Below, piece by piece: positions 1 through 7,046 of a stretch of DNA of 12,762 nt. Both the position numbers and the translations under genes were made by a program. Below the pieces are notes generated by a model that was not told where the DNA came from, did no database searches, and saw nothing but the letters and a program-made list of their open reading frames with translations. The stretch comes from Colimorpha sp045222795 (GTDB lineage: Bacteria > Bacteroidota > Bacteroidia > Bacteroidales > P3): assembly GCA_045222795.1 (NCBI GenBank), contig JBGUZF010000039.1, positions 1 to 12,762 on the forward strand. The letters are read 5' to 3'. The stretch's first letter is position 1; every line of letters begins with the position of its first letter.

Positions 1-903
1 GTGGCACTCCGAGACGGTGTCCATCACCGACACGCCGGGGCCGTGCATCTCCACGACCCATTGTATCTGTCGGTCCGCGCTGTCCCAAGTCACATCCACA
101 TTCCCCAGCGAGTCCATCACCGCCGTCAACCCCGTCACCTCGGGGCACGGCGGCGCGACAATGGCGAATAGTTCAGGAATATGCCCCGTCAGCGTGTCTT
201 CCACCCACACATTGTGGATCCTGTCATATTTTTTGGTACGAACATTGTTTATACGGTACGGTGCCTCATGAACTTCTTCTATAAAAAAAGGGTGTGCATA
301 CTGTTCCACCTGGGTAGGTATACATATCCCAATCCAAAATCCGCCGGTTACTTCTATCGGCTTTTCCAAGGAATTGAAGTACTTAAATTGTAAGAATGTT
401 TTCTCTGTCAATGGATTATAACTCGAGGGTGTACAACCTGGTAAAGTGAAAAATTTATATATTGTTGTGTCGACATTTGACCAGAAATAATGATAATACG
501 GTTCATAGATCATTCTGAAAATGGTATCAAAATATGACATATTCGGTACCGAATCAATGTATAGCACATTCATTGCAGAATCATATATTATAAATTTTAT
601 TAAAAAGCATGGGTCTGCCTTAAATGCGACGCCGTAGATATTTAGGGGGGTATCTGTGTGTTGATATACCGCAAATCTCGAAGGGTATTGATGTAAAGGG
701 TTGGTCCTTGTTTCAGTTAACAAGCATGCTACCCCATCGTGATATTTTGTCGTATCCGGCCAGTTGTAGACATAAAGATATGGATATGTCTGCAGTGTGT
801 CATACTGCAGCGAGTCGTAGTGCGCTATAACAGAATCATACATTTGCGCAGTACTGCTTAAACACGCAGAAATCAATGCAACAATTAAACTTATTCTTCG
901 CAT
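1..903 (-). CDS. Secreted protein with C-terminal fibronectin-III-like domain (3' end outside window)
   Basis: An open frame runs without a stop from an ATG at 903-901 down to base 1, giving 301 residues; the C-terminus lies beyond the window. The N-terminus (MRRISLIVALISACLSSTAQ) is an export signal. It can be read as signal peptidase I cleavage after STA (A19|Q20), or as a short lipoprotein signal, because ISAC at 11-14 fits a lipobox. The middle (about 20-230) is rich in Tyr, Asp and Thr, and I recognise no family in it. From C253 the sequence (CPEVTGLTAVMDSLGNVDVT, then W) reads like the first strands of the fibronectin-III-like modules common in Bacteroidales T9SS cargo; a sorting domain further on is likely but not visible. 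Codons for residues 1 to about 220 are AT-rich and those after are GC-rich. A -33/-7 promoter sits at 959-990. Function unknown; surface or extracellular role inferred. Confidence 0.8.
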   Translation of the reverse strand, partial: MRRISLIVALISACLSSTAQMYDSVIAHYDSLQYDTLQTYPYLYVYNWPDTTKYHDGVACLLTETRTNPLHQYPSRFAVYQHTDTPLNIYGVAFKADPCFLIKFIIYDSAMNVLYIDSVPNMSYFDTIFRMIYEPYYHYFWSNVDTTIYKFFTLPGCTPSSYNPLTEKTFLQFKYFNSLEKPIEVTGGFWIGICIPTQVEQYAHPFFIEEVHEAPYRINNVRTKKYDRIHNVWVEDTLTGHIPELFAIVAPPCPEVTGLTAVMDSLGNVDVTWDSADRQIQWVVEMHGPGVSVMDTVSECH

Positions 904-958
904 ATTTTACTAATTCTGATAGGTTCTCTGATTTATGGTTAAAAGGTATTTTCGACTG

Positions 959-990
959 CAAAGATACGAACATTTTCCCATTCCTGCAAA
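959..990 (-). promoter_or_regulatory. Bacteroidota-type promoter for the minus-strand secreted gene
   Basis: On the minus strand TTTG (990-987) is followed by a 20-nt spacer and TATCTTTG (966-959), a perfect TAnnTTTG -7 element. Transcription would start near 953, leaving an AT-rich leader of about 50 nt before the ATG at 903. The match of both elements and the spacing makes this a strong candidate. Confidence 0.75.
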
Positions 991-1021
991 TCTTTTTTCT
1001 GGAAGCCTACTTCTAGGGAAC

Positions 1022-1063
1022 CTCTCCGGCTCCTCTCCGGCTCCTCTCCGGCTCCCCTCCGGC
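1022..1063. repeat. 11-bp tandem repeat array A (CTCTCCGGCTC)
   Basis: Three units of CTCTCCGGCTC (1022-1032, 1033-1043, 1044-1054) and a fourth diverged, incomplete unit (1055-1063). The first three are identical. The array is the left outer part of a larger palindromic region and lies roughly opposite array D at 1419-1462. Confidence 0.85.
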
Positions 1064-1189
1064 ATTGCAAACAAATGTTAAAAAACACCAAACAGACGCC
1101 TCGATAATCACATAATACCCGACACATTGTCAATATATTACGCGATTTTAACATTTGTAATTGCCTGAATATCAGGGATAAGACCCCAC

Positions 1190-1244
1190 CATCTACACAT
1201 CATCTACACATCACCTACACACCAACACCACATCATCGCCACCG
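1190..1244. repeat. 11-bp tandem repeat array B (CATCTACACAT)
   Basis: Five consecutive 11-bp units: CATCTACACAT at 1190-1200 and 1201-1211, CACCTACACAC at 1212-1222, then two diverged units at 1223-1233 (8 of 11 matches) and 1234-1244 (7 of 11). It forms the inner left arm of the palindrome centred at 1245.5 and is partly complementary to array C. Confidence 0.8.
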
Positions 1245-1249
1245 GAGGG

Positions 1250-1304
1250 TGATGCGGGGGTGAAGCGGATGTGAAGCGGATGTGAAGTGGATGTGAAGTG
1301 GGTG
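1250..1304. repeat. 11-bp tandem repeat array C (TGAAGCGGATG)
   Basis: Five 11-bp units: TGATGCGGGGG (1250-1260), TGAAGCGGATG twice (1261-1282), TGAAGTGGATG (1283-1293) and TGAAGTGGGTG (1294-1304). It is the inner right arm of the palindrome. Its position mirrors array B about 1245.5 to within three bases. Confidence 0.85.
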
Positions 1305-1377
1305 GGGTTTAAGGACTGAGTTTCAGTGGTTTAGAAATGTTAAAATCGCGTAAATCGCTGTAAACGTGGCGGGTAAG

Positions 1378-1419
1378 GTGAAAGGTAAAAGTTGAGAGGT
1401 GAGAGGTGAAAGGTGAGAA
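1378..1419. repeat. 7-bp tandem repeat array (GTGARAG)
   Basis: Six head-to-tail heptamers: GTGAAAG, GTAAAAG, TTGAGAG, GTGAGAG, GTGAAAG, GTGAGAA. They run directly into the 11-bp array D at 1419. The same heptamer family appears in the opposite orientation at 8754-8788. Confidence 0.8.
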
Positions 1420-1462
1420 GTGTGGCGGAAGTGATACGGAAGTGAGTCGGGAGTGATGGGGG
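1419..1462. repeat. 11-bp tandem repeat array D (AGTGANNCGGA)
   Basis: Four 11-bp units: AGTGTGGCGGA (1419-1429), AGTGATACGGA (1430-1440), AGTGAGTCGGG (1441-1451) and AGTGATGGGGG (1452-1462). The reverse complement (for example CCCGACTCACT) resembles array A, which lies at the near-mirror position across the palindrome centre. Confidence 0.75.
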
Positions 1463-1520
1463 AGAAAGTGAAAAAAAACAAAAAAGATGATAAAAGTATT
1501 TATATATTAAAAAAAATGTG

Positions 1521-1528
1521 TATCTTTG
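1521..1528 (+). promoter_or_regulatory. -7 element (TATCTTTG) of the T9SS cargo gene
   Basis: TATCTTTG is a perfect match to the Bacteroidota TAnnTTTG element. Transcription would start near 1535, giving a leader of about 47 nt that is AT-rich before the ATG at 1582. No clear TTG -33 element is present about 20 nt upstream. A long A-tract at 1471-1487 lies further up and may compensate. Confidence 0.6.
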
Positions 1529-1581
1529 TGCATTGTTTGTAAAACTTGGTTTTGAAATATCTAATTAATTAATAATAACTT

Positions 1582-4500
1582 ATGAAAAGTAACAAAGTAC
1601 TTCTCGGCTTGTTTGCAGGCGTCATGGCTTTGATTGGGGGTGTCGCACACGCCCAGGACACCAACTTCTATGAGATTGGCCCCGACAATATCGGCGGCAG
1701 TGTCAGTTGTCTGATAGCGGACATGAACGATGCAAGCGGCTCCACGGTCTATGCCGGCGCCGTCTCCGGCGGTCTCTTTGTCCGTTCGGACAACGATGAA
1801 ATCCTCGAGAACCTCTATGCCCGTCAGGGTAAGGATGTGTCGCTTGCCGCCAACCACAACATCTGGCATTATGTGCCGTATTTCGAAGGCGGCTTTGAAA
1901 CAGCCCTTCCTGTGAACTGCATGGCCCAGCTTCCCGAAGGTACGATTATCATCGGCACCGGTGACAACGACTATCAGGTTGGTAGCACCAGCACGCCGAT
2001 GTCCACCCTCGGACGCGGTATTTTCCGTTTCAACCCCTCGACTCTCGAGTTCTCCCTGGTGCCCGGCACCAACCCCACCGGCGTCACCGACCGCTTTGCC
2101 GCTGTGCGCAACATCAAGCTGTACAAGAACAACGGCGTTACCTATGTGTTTGCCGTCACCGGCACGGGTATCTACCGCTGGGTTATCTCGGGCGACGTCA
2201 TGGACGACAACCAGTGGGGCAACTGCGAGACCGTGTTTGAAGGCAATGTGGATCAGATGCTGCTCATCAGCAGCCTTCGTATGGCTTACTTCACCGTCGG
2301 CAACCAGCTGTATATGATTAGTGATATCGCGGCAGCCACCCCCATCTGCTCCAATGTGTCGAGCTCGAACAGCGCTTTCGGCGGCACCAACACCGCCATC
2401 AAACTTGCTGTGGCTCCTTCGGATCCTTCCTACCTGTATGCTATGGTCATCAACGCCAACGGCCTGATGGAGAATGTCTACCTGACCCGCAATATGCAGA
2501 CGTGGAGCACCCTCGCCACCAGCACTGTGACCCCGTTTACCCGCTCGGCCCTCAACGGACAGTATTTCACCATCTGCGACGGCCGCCGCTCCGGCTGCAT
2601 TCTGGTCGACCCCTACAACCCCAAGCGTATCTACATCGCTGGCTCGTCCATCTGGTCGGGTGAGGGCTTTGTGGAGAACTCGTACTATCAGTGGACCAAG
2701 GTGTCGATGAGCGAGGCCGAGTTGAACTACGGCAGCTATATGGCCACCGTCTTCAGCAGCTATAGCTTCGTGCATTCCGGCATCAAGCAGATCCTCCCCA
2801 TCTTCCGTGGAACTGAGGAAAACGGCATTATGGAATTCTATATCGCCACCGACGGCGGTGTGTATATGACCACTGGTTTCGCCTTTTTCCAGAACATCAA
2901 CCGCGGTCTTAACAATGTGCAGGTCAACAGCATCGCTGTATGCCCCGATGCCAGCGTTATCAGCGGCGCCCACAACAACGGATGCCCCATGATTGAGTCG
3001 CGTACGGCACACAACGGCGGTAACTCCAACATCTCATGGTACGACAACGGCACCCTCGGCAACCTGAACCACGATGCCAATGTCCTCTGGACAAACAATG
3101 GCGGCCAGGTGGCAGCCTCGATGTTCCAGGAGATGCAGCCCCAGTCGCGCCGCAACGTCTTCGTCTCCACCTCCAACGCCTTCTTCGGCCGCGCCTTTGC
3201 CGACTACCTCGACTACACCAATACGCAGACCTGGACCTCGGGTAGGGAATTCTCCAGCAACCGCCCCTATCGCGGCACCCAAATCGGCCGCCTCTACCTC
3301 TGGGAGACCGACCACGACCAGATCTTCAACGACAGCATCAAGGTCATCATCGATACCCTCGGCTACATCATGCGTCCCAACAACAACGGTGGCTACGATA
3401 GCACCTACATGGGCAGCAGCAACTTCCAAATTAAGGCCGGCGACAAGATGACCGTTGTCAGCAAAGCCCACTCCGACTATCCGTTCGAGTACACCTTCAC
3501 CGCCAACCAGCTCGCTTCGCAGCCTGTGCGTGTGAAGAACCCGCTGCAGGCCCGCACACTTATAGTGGCCTCCGACACCACCGGCGAGAACAGCAGCAGA
3601 AAGATGTGGACCGTTTACATGTCGTGGCGTGCCACCGACTTCTCGAAGGTGTGGGACCTCAACGAACAGAAACTCTCCGACTGGAGCACCCTCAACATGT
3701 GGCCCGGTATTTATATGGTTAGCGTGAGCGACACCGTCAGCGAACCCCGCGCCCTGGCCATGAGCTCCGACGGCAGAGCCGCCTATATCTCCGTGCAGAA
3801 TATGAAGGAAGGCAAGTCGATGCTTGTGCGTGTCCGCGGCTTCGAGAATGTCGATTTCTCGGGTTCCACCAAGGACACCTACACCGCCCTCTGCTGCCGT
3901 CAGCTCTCCTCGCTGACCCGACTCTATTCCGACACCCTGGCAGCCACCGACACCAGCGTGTGGTTCCCCCGCGTGATCAGCTCCATCAATGTCGACACCA
4001 CCACCGGTACCGAGCGCCTCATCCTCACCTTCGAGGGCTATGACAACAGCTACGCCAACGTTGCCGTGGTGAACAATATCCTCGACAACAGCTGGTCGGT
4101 GCAGCCCACCACCATCACCAACAACAAGAGCCTGCCCGCCTTCTGCTCGATGGTCGACAAGACTTCGGGCGACATCTATGTCGGCACCGCCAACGGCGTG
4201 TGGATCAAGAGCGGCGATGCATGGTCGGAGTACGATCACCTGCATGGTCTCGCCGTCACCTCCATGTTGCAGCAGCAGGCCAACCTGCCTGTCCGCCGCC
4301 ACCTCTCGCACAACGGTATCAACGAGGAACATCGCCTCTATGCCAAGACCAAATGGCCGAACGCCATGTACTTCGGCACCTACGGCCGCGGTATCTTCAT
4401 GGATCTCTCTAAGGTTACCGACCGCACCAACGAGGTTGTCGAACCCGGTGACCTCCGCATCCCCACCGTCGTCAACACCGTCGCCGGCACCATCAGCGTG

Positions 4501-4737
4501 TTCCCGAACCCCGTTTCGGGCGACGCCCACCTGACCCTCACCGCCGCTGAGGCAGGCCGCGCACAGCTGCGCATCTACGACCTCAACGGCCGCTGCGTGA
4601 TGGACCGCCAGCTCGGCACCGTCGAGGCCGGCGAGCAGACCTTCACCGTCAGCACCGAAGGTATGGCCAAGGGCATGTACCTGATCAATGTCATCATCTC
4701 CGGCCGTACGGCTACTGCCAAGATGATGGTTCGCTAA
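1582..4737 (+). CDS. T9SS type A sorting-domain protein with sortilin/BNR-like beta-propeller
   Basis: A 1051-residue secreted protein. Residues 1-24 (MKSNKVLLGLFAGVMALIGG then VAHA) form a signal peptide cleaved before Q25. The body opens with the segment EIGPDNIGGSVSCLIADMND followed by VYAGAVSGGLF (57-67), a pattern typical of sortilin/VPS10- or BNR-like propellers. Blade-like motifs recur (IYIAGSS, FYIATDGGVYMTTG, YVGTANGVW near 866, and a final YFGTYGRGIFMDLS near 929), with degenerate Asp-box remnants. Residues about 970-1051 start with TISVFPNPVSGDAHLTL and hold IYDLNGRCV, GMAKGMYLINV and a final KMMVR; this is the T9SS type A sorting domain, which directs outer-membrane transport and removal of the domain with surface attachment. 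I see no enzymatic motif, so the role (adhesion, glycan or protein binding) is unknown. It stands alone, with its own promoter and a palindrome on each side. Confidence 0.9.
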   Translation: MKSNKVLLGLFAGVMALIGGVAHAQDTNFYEIGPDNIGGSVSCLIADMNDASGSTVYAGAVSGGLFVRSDNDEILENLYARQGKDVSLAANHNIWHYVPYFEGGFETALPVNCMAQLPEGTIIIGTGDNDYQVGSTSTPMSTLGRGIFRFNPSTLEFSLVPGTNPTGVTDRFAAVRNIKLYKNNGVTYVFAVTGTGIYRWVISGDVMDDNQWGNCETVFEGNVDQMLLISSLRMAYFTVGNQLYMISDIAAATPICSNVSSSNSAFGGTNTAIKLAVAPSDPSYLYAMVINANGLMENVYLTRNMQTWSTLATSTVTPFTRSALNGQYFTICDGRRSGCILVDPYNPKRIYIAGSSIWSGEGFVENSYYQWTKVSMSEAELNYGSYMATVFSSYSFVHSGIKQILPIFRGTEENGIMEFYIATDGGVYMTTGFAFFQNINRGLNNVQVNSIAVCPDASVISGAHNNGCPMIESRTAHNGGNSNISWYDNGTLGNLNHDANVLWTNNGGQVAASMFQEMQPQSRRNVFVSTSNAFFGRAFADYLDYTNTQTWTSGREFSSNRPYRGTQIGRLYLWETDHDQIFNDSIKVIIDTLGYIMRPNNNGGYDSTYMGSSNFQIKAGDKMTVVSKAHSDYPFEYTFTANQLASQPVRVKNPLQARTLIVASDTTGENSSRKMWTVYMSWRATDFSKVWDLNEQKLSDWSTLNMWPGIYMVSVSDTVSEPRALAMSSDGRAAYISVQNMKEGKSMLVRVRGFENVDFSGSTKDTYTALCCRQLSSLTRLYSDTLAATDTSVWFPRVISSINVDTTTGTERLILTFEGYDNSYANVAVVNNILDNSWSVQPTTITNNKSLPAFCSMVDKTSGDIYVGTANGVWIKSGDAWSEYDHLHGLAVTSMLQQQANLPVRRHLSHNGINEEHRLYAKTKWPNAMYFGTYGRGIFMDLSKVTDRTNEVVEPGDLRIPTVVNTVAGTISVFPNPVSGDAHLTLTAAEAGRAQLRIYDLNGRCVMDRQLGTVEAGEQTFTVSTEGMAKGMYLINVIISGRTATAKMMVR

Positions 4738-4744
4738 TCTTTAG

Positions 4745-4843
4745 GCAGTTTAAGGAGTACAGGGAGTTCAAGCAGTTCAAGACAAAAGTGCCGTCCGAGG
4801 TGTTGTCCTGAACTTCTTGAACTCCTTGAACTAACTAAACTGC
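4745..4843. repeat. Palindromic element with 41-bp arms made of 9-bp repeats
   Basis: The left arm (4745-4785) and right arm (4803-4843) are inverted copies of each other, with about 34 of 41 positions paired, around a 17-nt loop at 4786-4802. Each arm is itself four 9-bp units: GCAGTTTAA, GGAGTACAG, GGAGTTCAA, GCAGTTCAA on the left, and TGAACTTCT, TGAACTCCT, TGAACTAAC, TAAACTGCT on the right. The RNA would fold into a long hairpin just after the T9SS gene stop. No U-run follows the stem, so it is not a classical terminator, though it could still protect or end the upstream transcript. Between it and tyrS (4844-4871) lies AT-rich DNA without a clear TAnnTTTG promoter. Confidence 0.85.
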
Positions 4844-4871
4844 TATATATATAAATGACTTTATACTATAT

Positions 4872-6149
4872 ATGGACAAAAACCTTGTTCAAGAACTGAA
4901 GTGGCGCGGCATGATCCACGACATCATGCCCGGCACCGAAGAGCAACTCAACAAAGAAATGACTACGGCCTATGTGGGTATCGACCCCACGGCCGACTCG
5001 CTGCATATAGGTCACCTCGTCTCCATCATGCTCCTCAAGCACCTCCAAATGGCGGGCCACAAGCCCCTGGCCGTCGTGGGCGGCGCCACCGGCATGATCG
5101 GCGACCCCTCGTTCAAGGCTCAGGAAAGAAAACTCCTCACCGTCGAGGAGATTCAGCACAACGTTGCTTGCATCCGCAAGCAACTCGAGCGCTTCCTCGA
5201 CTTCGACAACCCCGTCAACGGCGCCGAGATATGCAACAACTACGACTGGATGAAAGACTACCTGTTCCTCGATTTCATCCGCGATGTGGGCAAGCATATC
5301 ACCGTGAACTACATGATGACCAAGGACAGCGTGAAGAAGCGCATGGAGACCGGCATCTCGTTCACCGAGTTCAGCTACCAGCTGCTGCAGGGCTATGACT
5401 TCCTGACCCTCTACCGCACCAAGGGCTGCAAGCTGCAGATGGGCGGCAGCGACCAGTGGGGCAATATCACCACCGGCACCGAGCTTATACGCCGTATGGA
5501 AGGTGGCGAGGCCTTTGCGTTGACCTGCCCGCTCATCACCAAGGCCGACGGAACCAAGTTCGGCAAGACCGAGGGCGGCAATGTGTGGCTCGACCCCGAG
5601 AAGACCAGCCCCTACAAGTTCTACCAGTTCTGGCTCAACTGCTCCGACGTCGACACCGCCCGCTATATCCGTATCTTCACCCTCTTCTCGAAGGAGGAGA
5701 TAGAGGCTATGGAGAAGCAGCACGCCGAAGCCCCCGAGCAGCGCATACTGCAGAAGGCTCTGGCCAAGGACATCACCGTCCGCGTGCACGGCCAGCAGGC
5801 TTACGACACCGCCATTGCTGCCAGCGAGCTCCTCTTCGGTAAAGCCACCACCGAGCAACTCAACAGCCTCGACCGCAAGACCCTGTTCAGCGTCTTCGAT
5901 GGAGTGCCGCAGTACTCGGTGAGCCGCGCCGCCATCGAGGCAGGCGCCCCGTTGGTTGACCTTGCCGCCGAGGTGGGTATGTTCGCCAGCAAGGGCGAAA
6001 TACGCCGCGAGCTGAAGCAAAACAGCATCAGCGTCAACAAGCAGAAGGTGGCCGAGGGCTGCACCCTCACCGCTGCCGACATCCTTGCCAGCGGATGCAT
6101 CCTCGTGCAGAAAGGCAAGAAGAACTACTACATCCTCAACGTGGAATAA
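4872..6149 (+). CDS. tyrS: Tyrosyl-tRNA synthetase
   Basis: A cytoplasmic class I aminoacyl-tRNA synthetase that charges tRNA-Tyr with tyrosine using ATP. The 425-residue length is normal for the bacterial TyrS family. The ATP-binding HIGH motif is at 45-48 (preceded by YVGIDPTADSL), the tyrosine-pocket segment GSDQWGNITTG lies near 192-202, and the KMSKS-equivalent loop appears as KFGKT at 229-233. The C-terminal S4-type RNA-binding domain occupies roughly 355-425 (EVGMFASKGEIRRELKQNSI). The start ATG follows AT-rich sequence and there is no Shine-Dalgarno, as usual in Bacteroidota. The lipoprotein gene begins 19 nt after the stop, so co-transcription is likely. No T-box-like leader is visible. 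Confidence 0.97.
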   Translation: MDKNLVQELKWRGMIHDIMPGTEEQLNKEMTTAYVGIDPTADSLHIGHLVSIMLLKHLQMAGHKPLAVVGGATGMIGDPSFKAQERKLLTVEEIQHNVACIRKQLERFLDFDNPVNGAEICNNYDWMKDYLFLDFIRDVGKHITVNYMMTKDSVKKRMETGISFTEFSYQLLQGYDFLTLYRTKGCKLQMGGSDQWGNITTGTELIRRMEGGEAFALTCPLITKADGTKFGKTEGGNVWLDPEKTSPYKFYQFWLNCSDVDTARYIRIFTLFSKEEIEAMEKQHAEAPEQRILQKALAKDITVRVHGQQAYDTAIAASELLFGKATTEQLNSLDRKTLFSVFDGVPQYSVSRAAIEAGAPLVDLAAEVGMFASKGEIRRELKQNSISVNKQKVAEGCTLTAADILASGCILVQKGKKNYYILNVE

Positions 6150-6168
6150 TAATTAAAAAACAAATACC

Positions 6169-7011
6169 ATGAAAAAGACATTTAGAACTATGATGGTGGC
6201 CGCTATGGCCATGTTGGCTTTCACCTATGTGGGCTGCAAGGGCGGCCAGGGCGAAGGTGAAGGCGAAGGCGGTGGCGAGGTTGTCGTCGAGGAGGAACAG
6301 CCCGAGACCATGACCCTCAAGGTTGGCGATGCCGAATTCACCATGTCGAGAGTGGACGCCGGTACGTTCACAATCGGCCCCGTGGCCGGCGACAAAGAGG
6401 TTACCGCCGAGGAGAAGCCTGCCCACCAGGTTGACCTGACGGAGTCGTTCTATATCGCCCAGACCGAGGTGACGCAGGAGCTCTACAAGGCCGTCATGGG
6501 CAAGAACCCCAGCAAGTTCACCGGCCTTAAGAACCTGCCCGTGGAGCAGGTGTCGTACAACGACGCAATGGAGTTCTGCAAGCGCCTATCCGACAGCACG
6601 GGCTACAACTTCACTCTGCCCACCGAGGCTCAGTGGGAGTATGCCGCCCGTGGTGCACAGAACGCCCCCGCCAACCCCGAGCTCTATGCCGGCAGCAACA
6701 ATATCAACGAGGTCTCCTGGTATGAGGAGAACAGCAACGGCAAGACGCACCCCGTGGCCACCAAGGCCCCCAATGCCCTTGGCCTGTACGACATGACCGG
6801 CAACGTGTTTGAGTGGTGCCGCGACTGGTACGGCAACTACAAGGATGGTGCCGCCACCAACCCCAACGGTCCCGCCAACGGCAAGGACCGCGTGCTCCGC
6901 GGTGGCAGCTGGCGCGGCGATGCCAAGAACTGCCGTGTCTCCTACCGCTACAACTACGGTCCCGACCACAACCGCTTCAACCTCGGTTTCCGTGTGATCA
7001 TGCTTCCGTAA
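6169..7011 (+). CDS. SUMF1/formylglycine-generating-enzyme-like lipoprotein, probably non-catalytic
   Basis: A 280-residue predicted lipoprotein. The signal ends at C23 (FTYVGC; the Tyr at -3 is atypical for a lipobox), followed by a Gly/Glu-rich linker at 24-45 (GQGEGEGEGGGE then VVVEEE) whose acidity may act as a surface-export signal. Residues about 57-280 form an FGE-sulfatase (SUMF1) domain, with VDAGTFTIGP, ESFYIAQTEVTQELY (92-106), LPTEAQWEYAARG (150-162), GLYDMTGNVFEWCRDWY (205-221), RVLRGGSW (241-248) and NLGFRV (271-276). Aligned by eye to human SUMF1, the two redox-active cysteines (C336/C341) have no counterparts here; C255 seems to match a structural cysteine. It probably serves a binding or structural role at the envelope, as in other SUMF1-like lipoproteins of this phylum. 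It lies 19 nt after tyrS and 35 nt before the transporter gene. Confidence 0.9.
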   Translation: MKKTFRTMMVAAMAMLAFTYVGCKGGQGEGEGEGGGEVVVEEEQPETMTLKVGDAEFTMSRVDAGTFTIGPVAGDKEVTAEEKPAHQVDLTESFYIAQTEVTQELYKAVMGKNPSKFTGLKNLPVEQVSYNDAMEFCKRLSDSTGYNFTLPTEAQWEYAARGAQNAPANPELYAGSNNINEVSWYEENSNGKTHPVATKAPNALGLYDMTGNVFEWCRDWYGNYKDGAATNPNGPANGKDRVLRGGSWRGDAKNCRVSYRYNYGPDHNRFNLGFRVIMLP

Positions 7012-7046
7012 TTCTATCCGTGATTAATAACTAAAAAATAAACGAT

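Larger units (their letters stand above)
1116..1375. repeat. Large imperfect palindrome with a perfect 19-bp inverted repeat
   Basis: Bases 1138-1156 (TTACGCGATTTTAACATTT) are the exact reverse complement of 1335-1353. The midpoint, 1245.5, coincides with a small hairpin CACC-GGAG-GGTG at 1240-1251. Between these anchors the arms can be aligned base for base without gaps over much of their length: 1157-1189 against the complement of 1302-1334, including a shared CCCC run, and then array B against array C. Similarity continues outward with 16 of 25 matches to about 1116 and 1375. It contains no ORF and no transposase. It could be a decayed inverted duplication, a MITE-like element, or a DNA or RNA structural element. 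Confidence 0.8.

Noticed and set aside
17..830. Short plus-strand frames at 17-271, 181-393 and 624-830
   Set aside because: They lie opposite the continuous minus-strand secreted gene, which has a signal peptide, promoter and FN3-like end.
939..1154. A 71-codon minus-strand frame across the repeats
   Set aside because: It covers array A and the promoter of the left gene, and its product (repeated RRGAGEEPERSRRGS) is only translated repeat.
1022..1462. CRISPR array
   Set aside because: Units are 11 or 7 bp with no spacers and no cas genes nearby.
1561..3012. Long antisense reading frame of 483 codons opposite the T9SS gene
   Set aside because: It mirrors the C-ending codon bias of the real gene, is His/Val/Gly/Ala-rich without domains or signal, and the plus-strand protein has clear family features.
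3034..4530. Antisense reading frame of 498 codons opposite the T9SS gene
   Set aside because: Same shadow effect; low-complexity Gly/Val/His composition.
4866..6020. Antisense reading frame opposite tyrS
   Set aside because: tyrS is certain; the antisense product has no recognisable features.
6238..6282. Hexamer repeat GGCGAA encoding GEGEGEG as a phase-variable tract
   Set aside because: The units are diverged and in frame, so slippage would only change linker length; it looks like an ordinary flexible linker.
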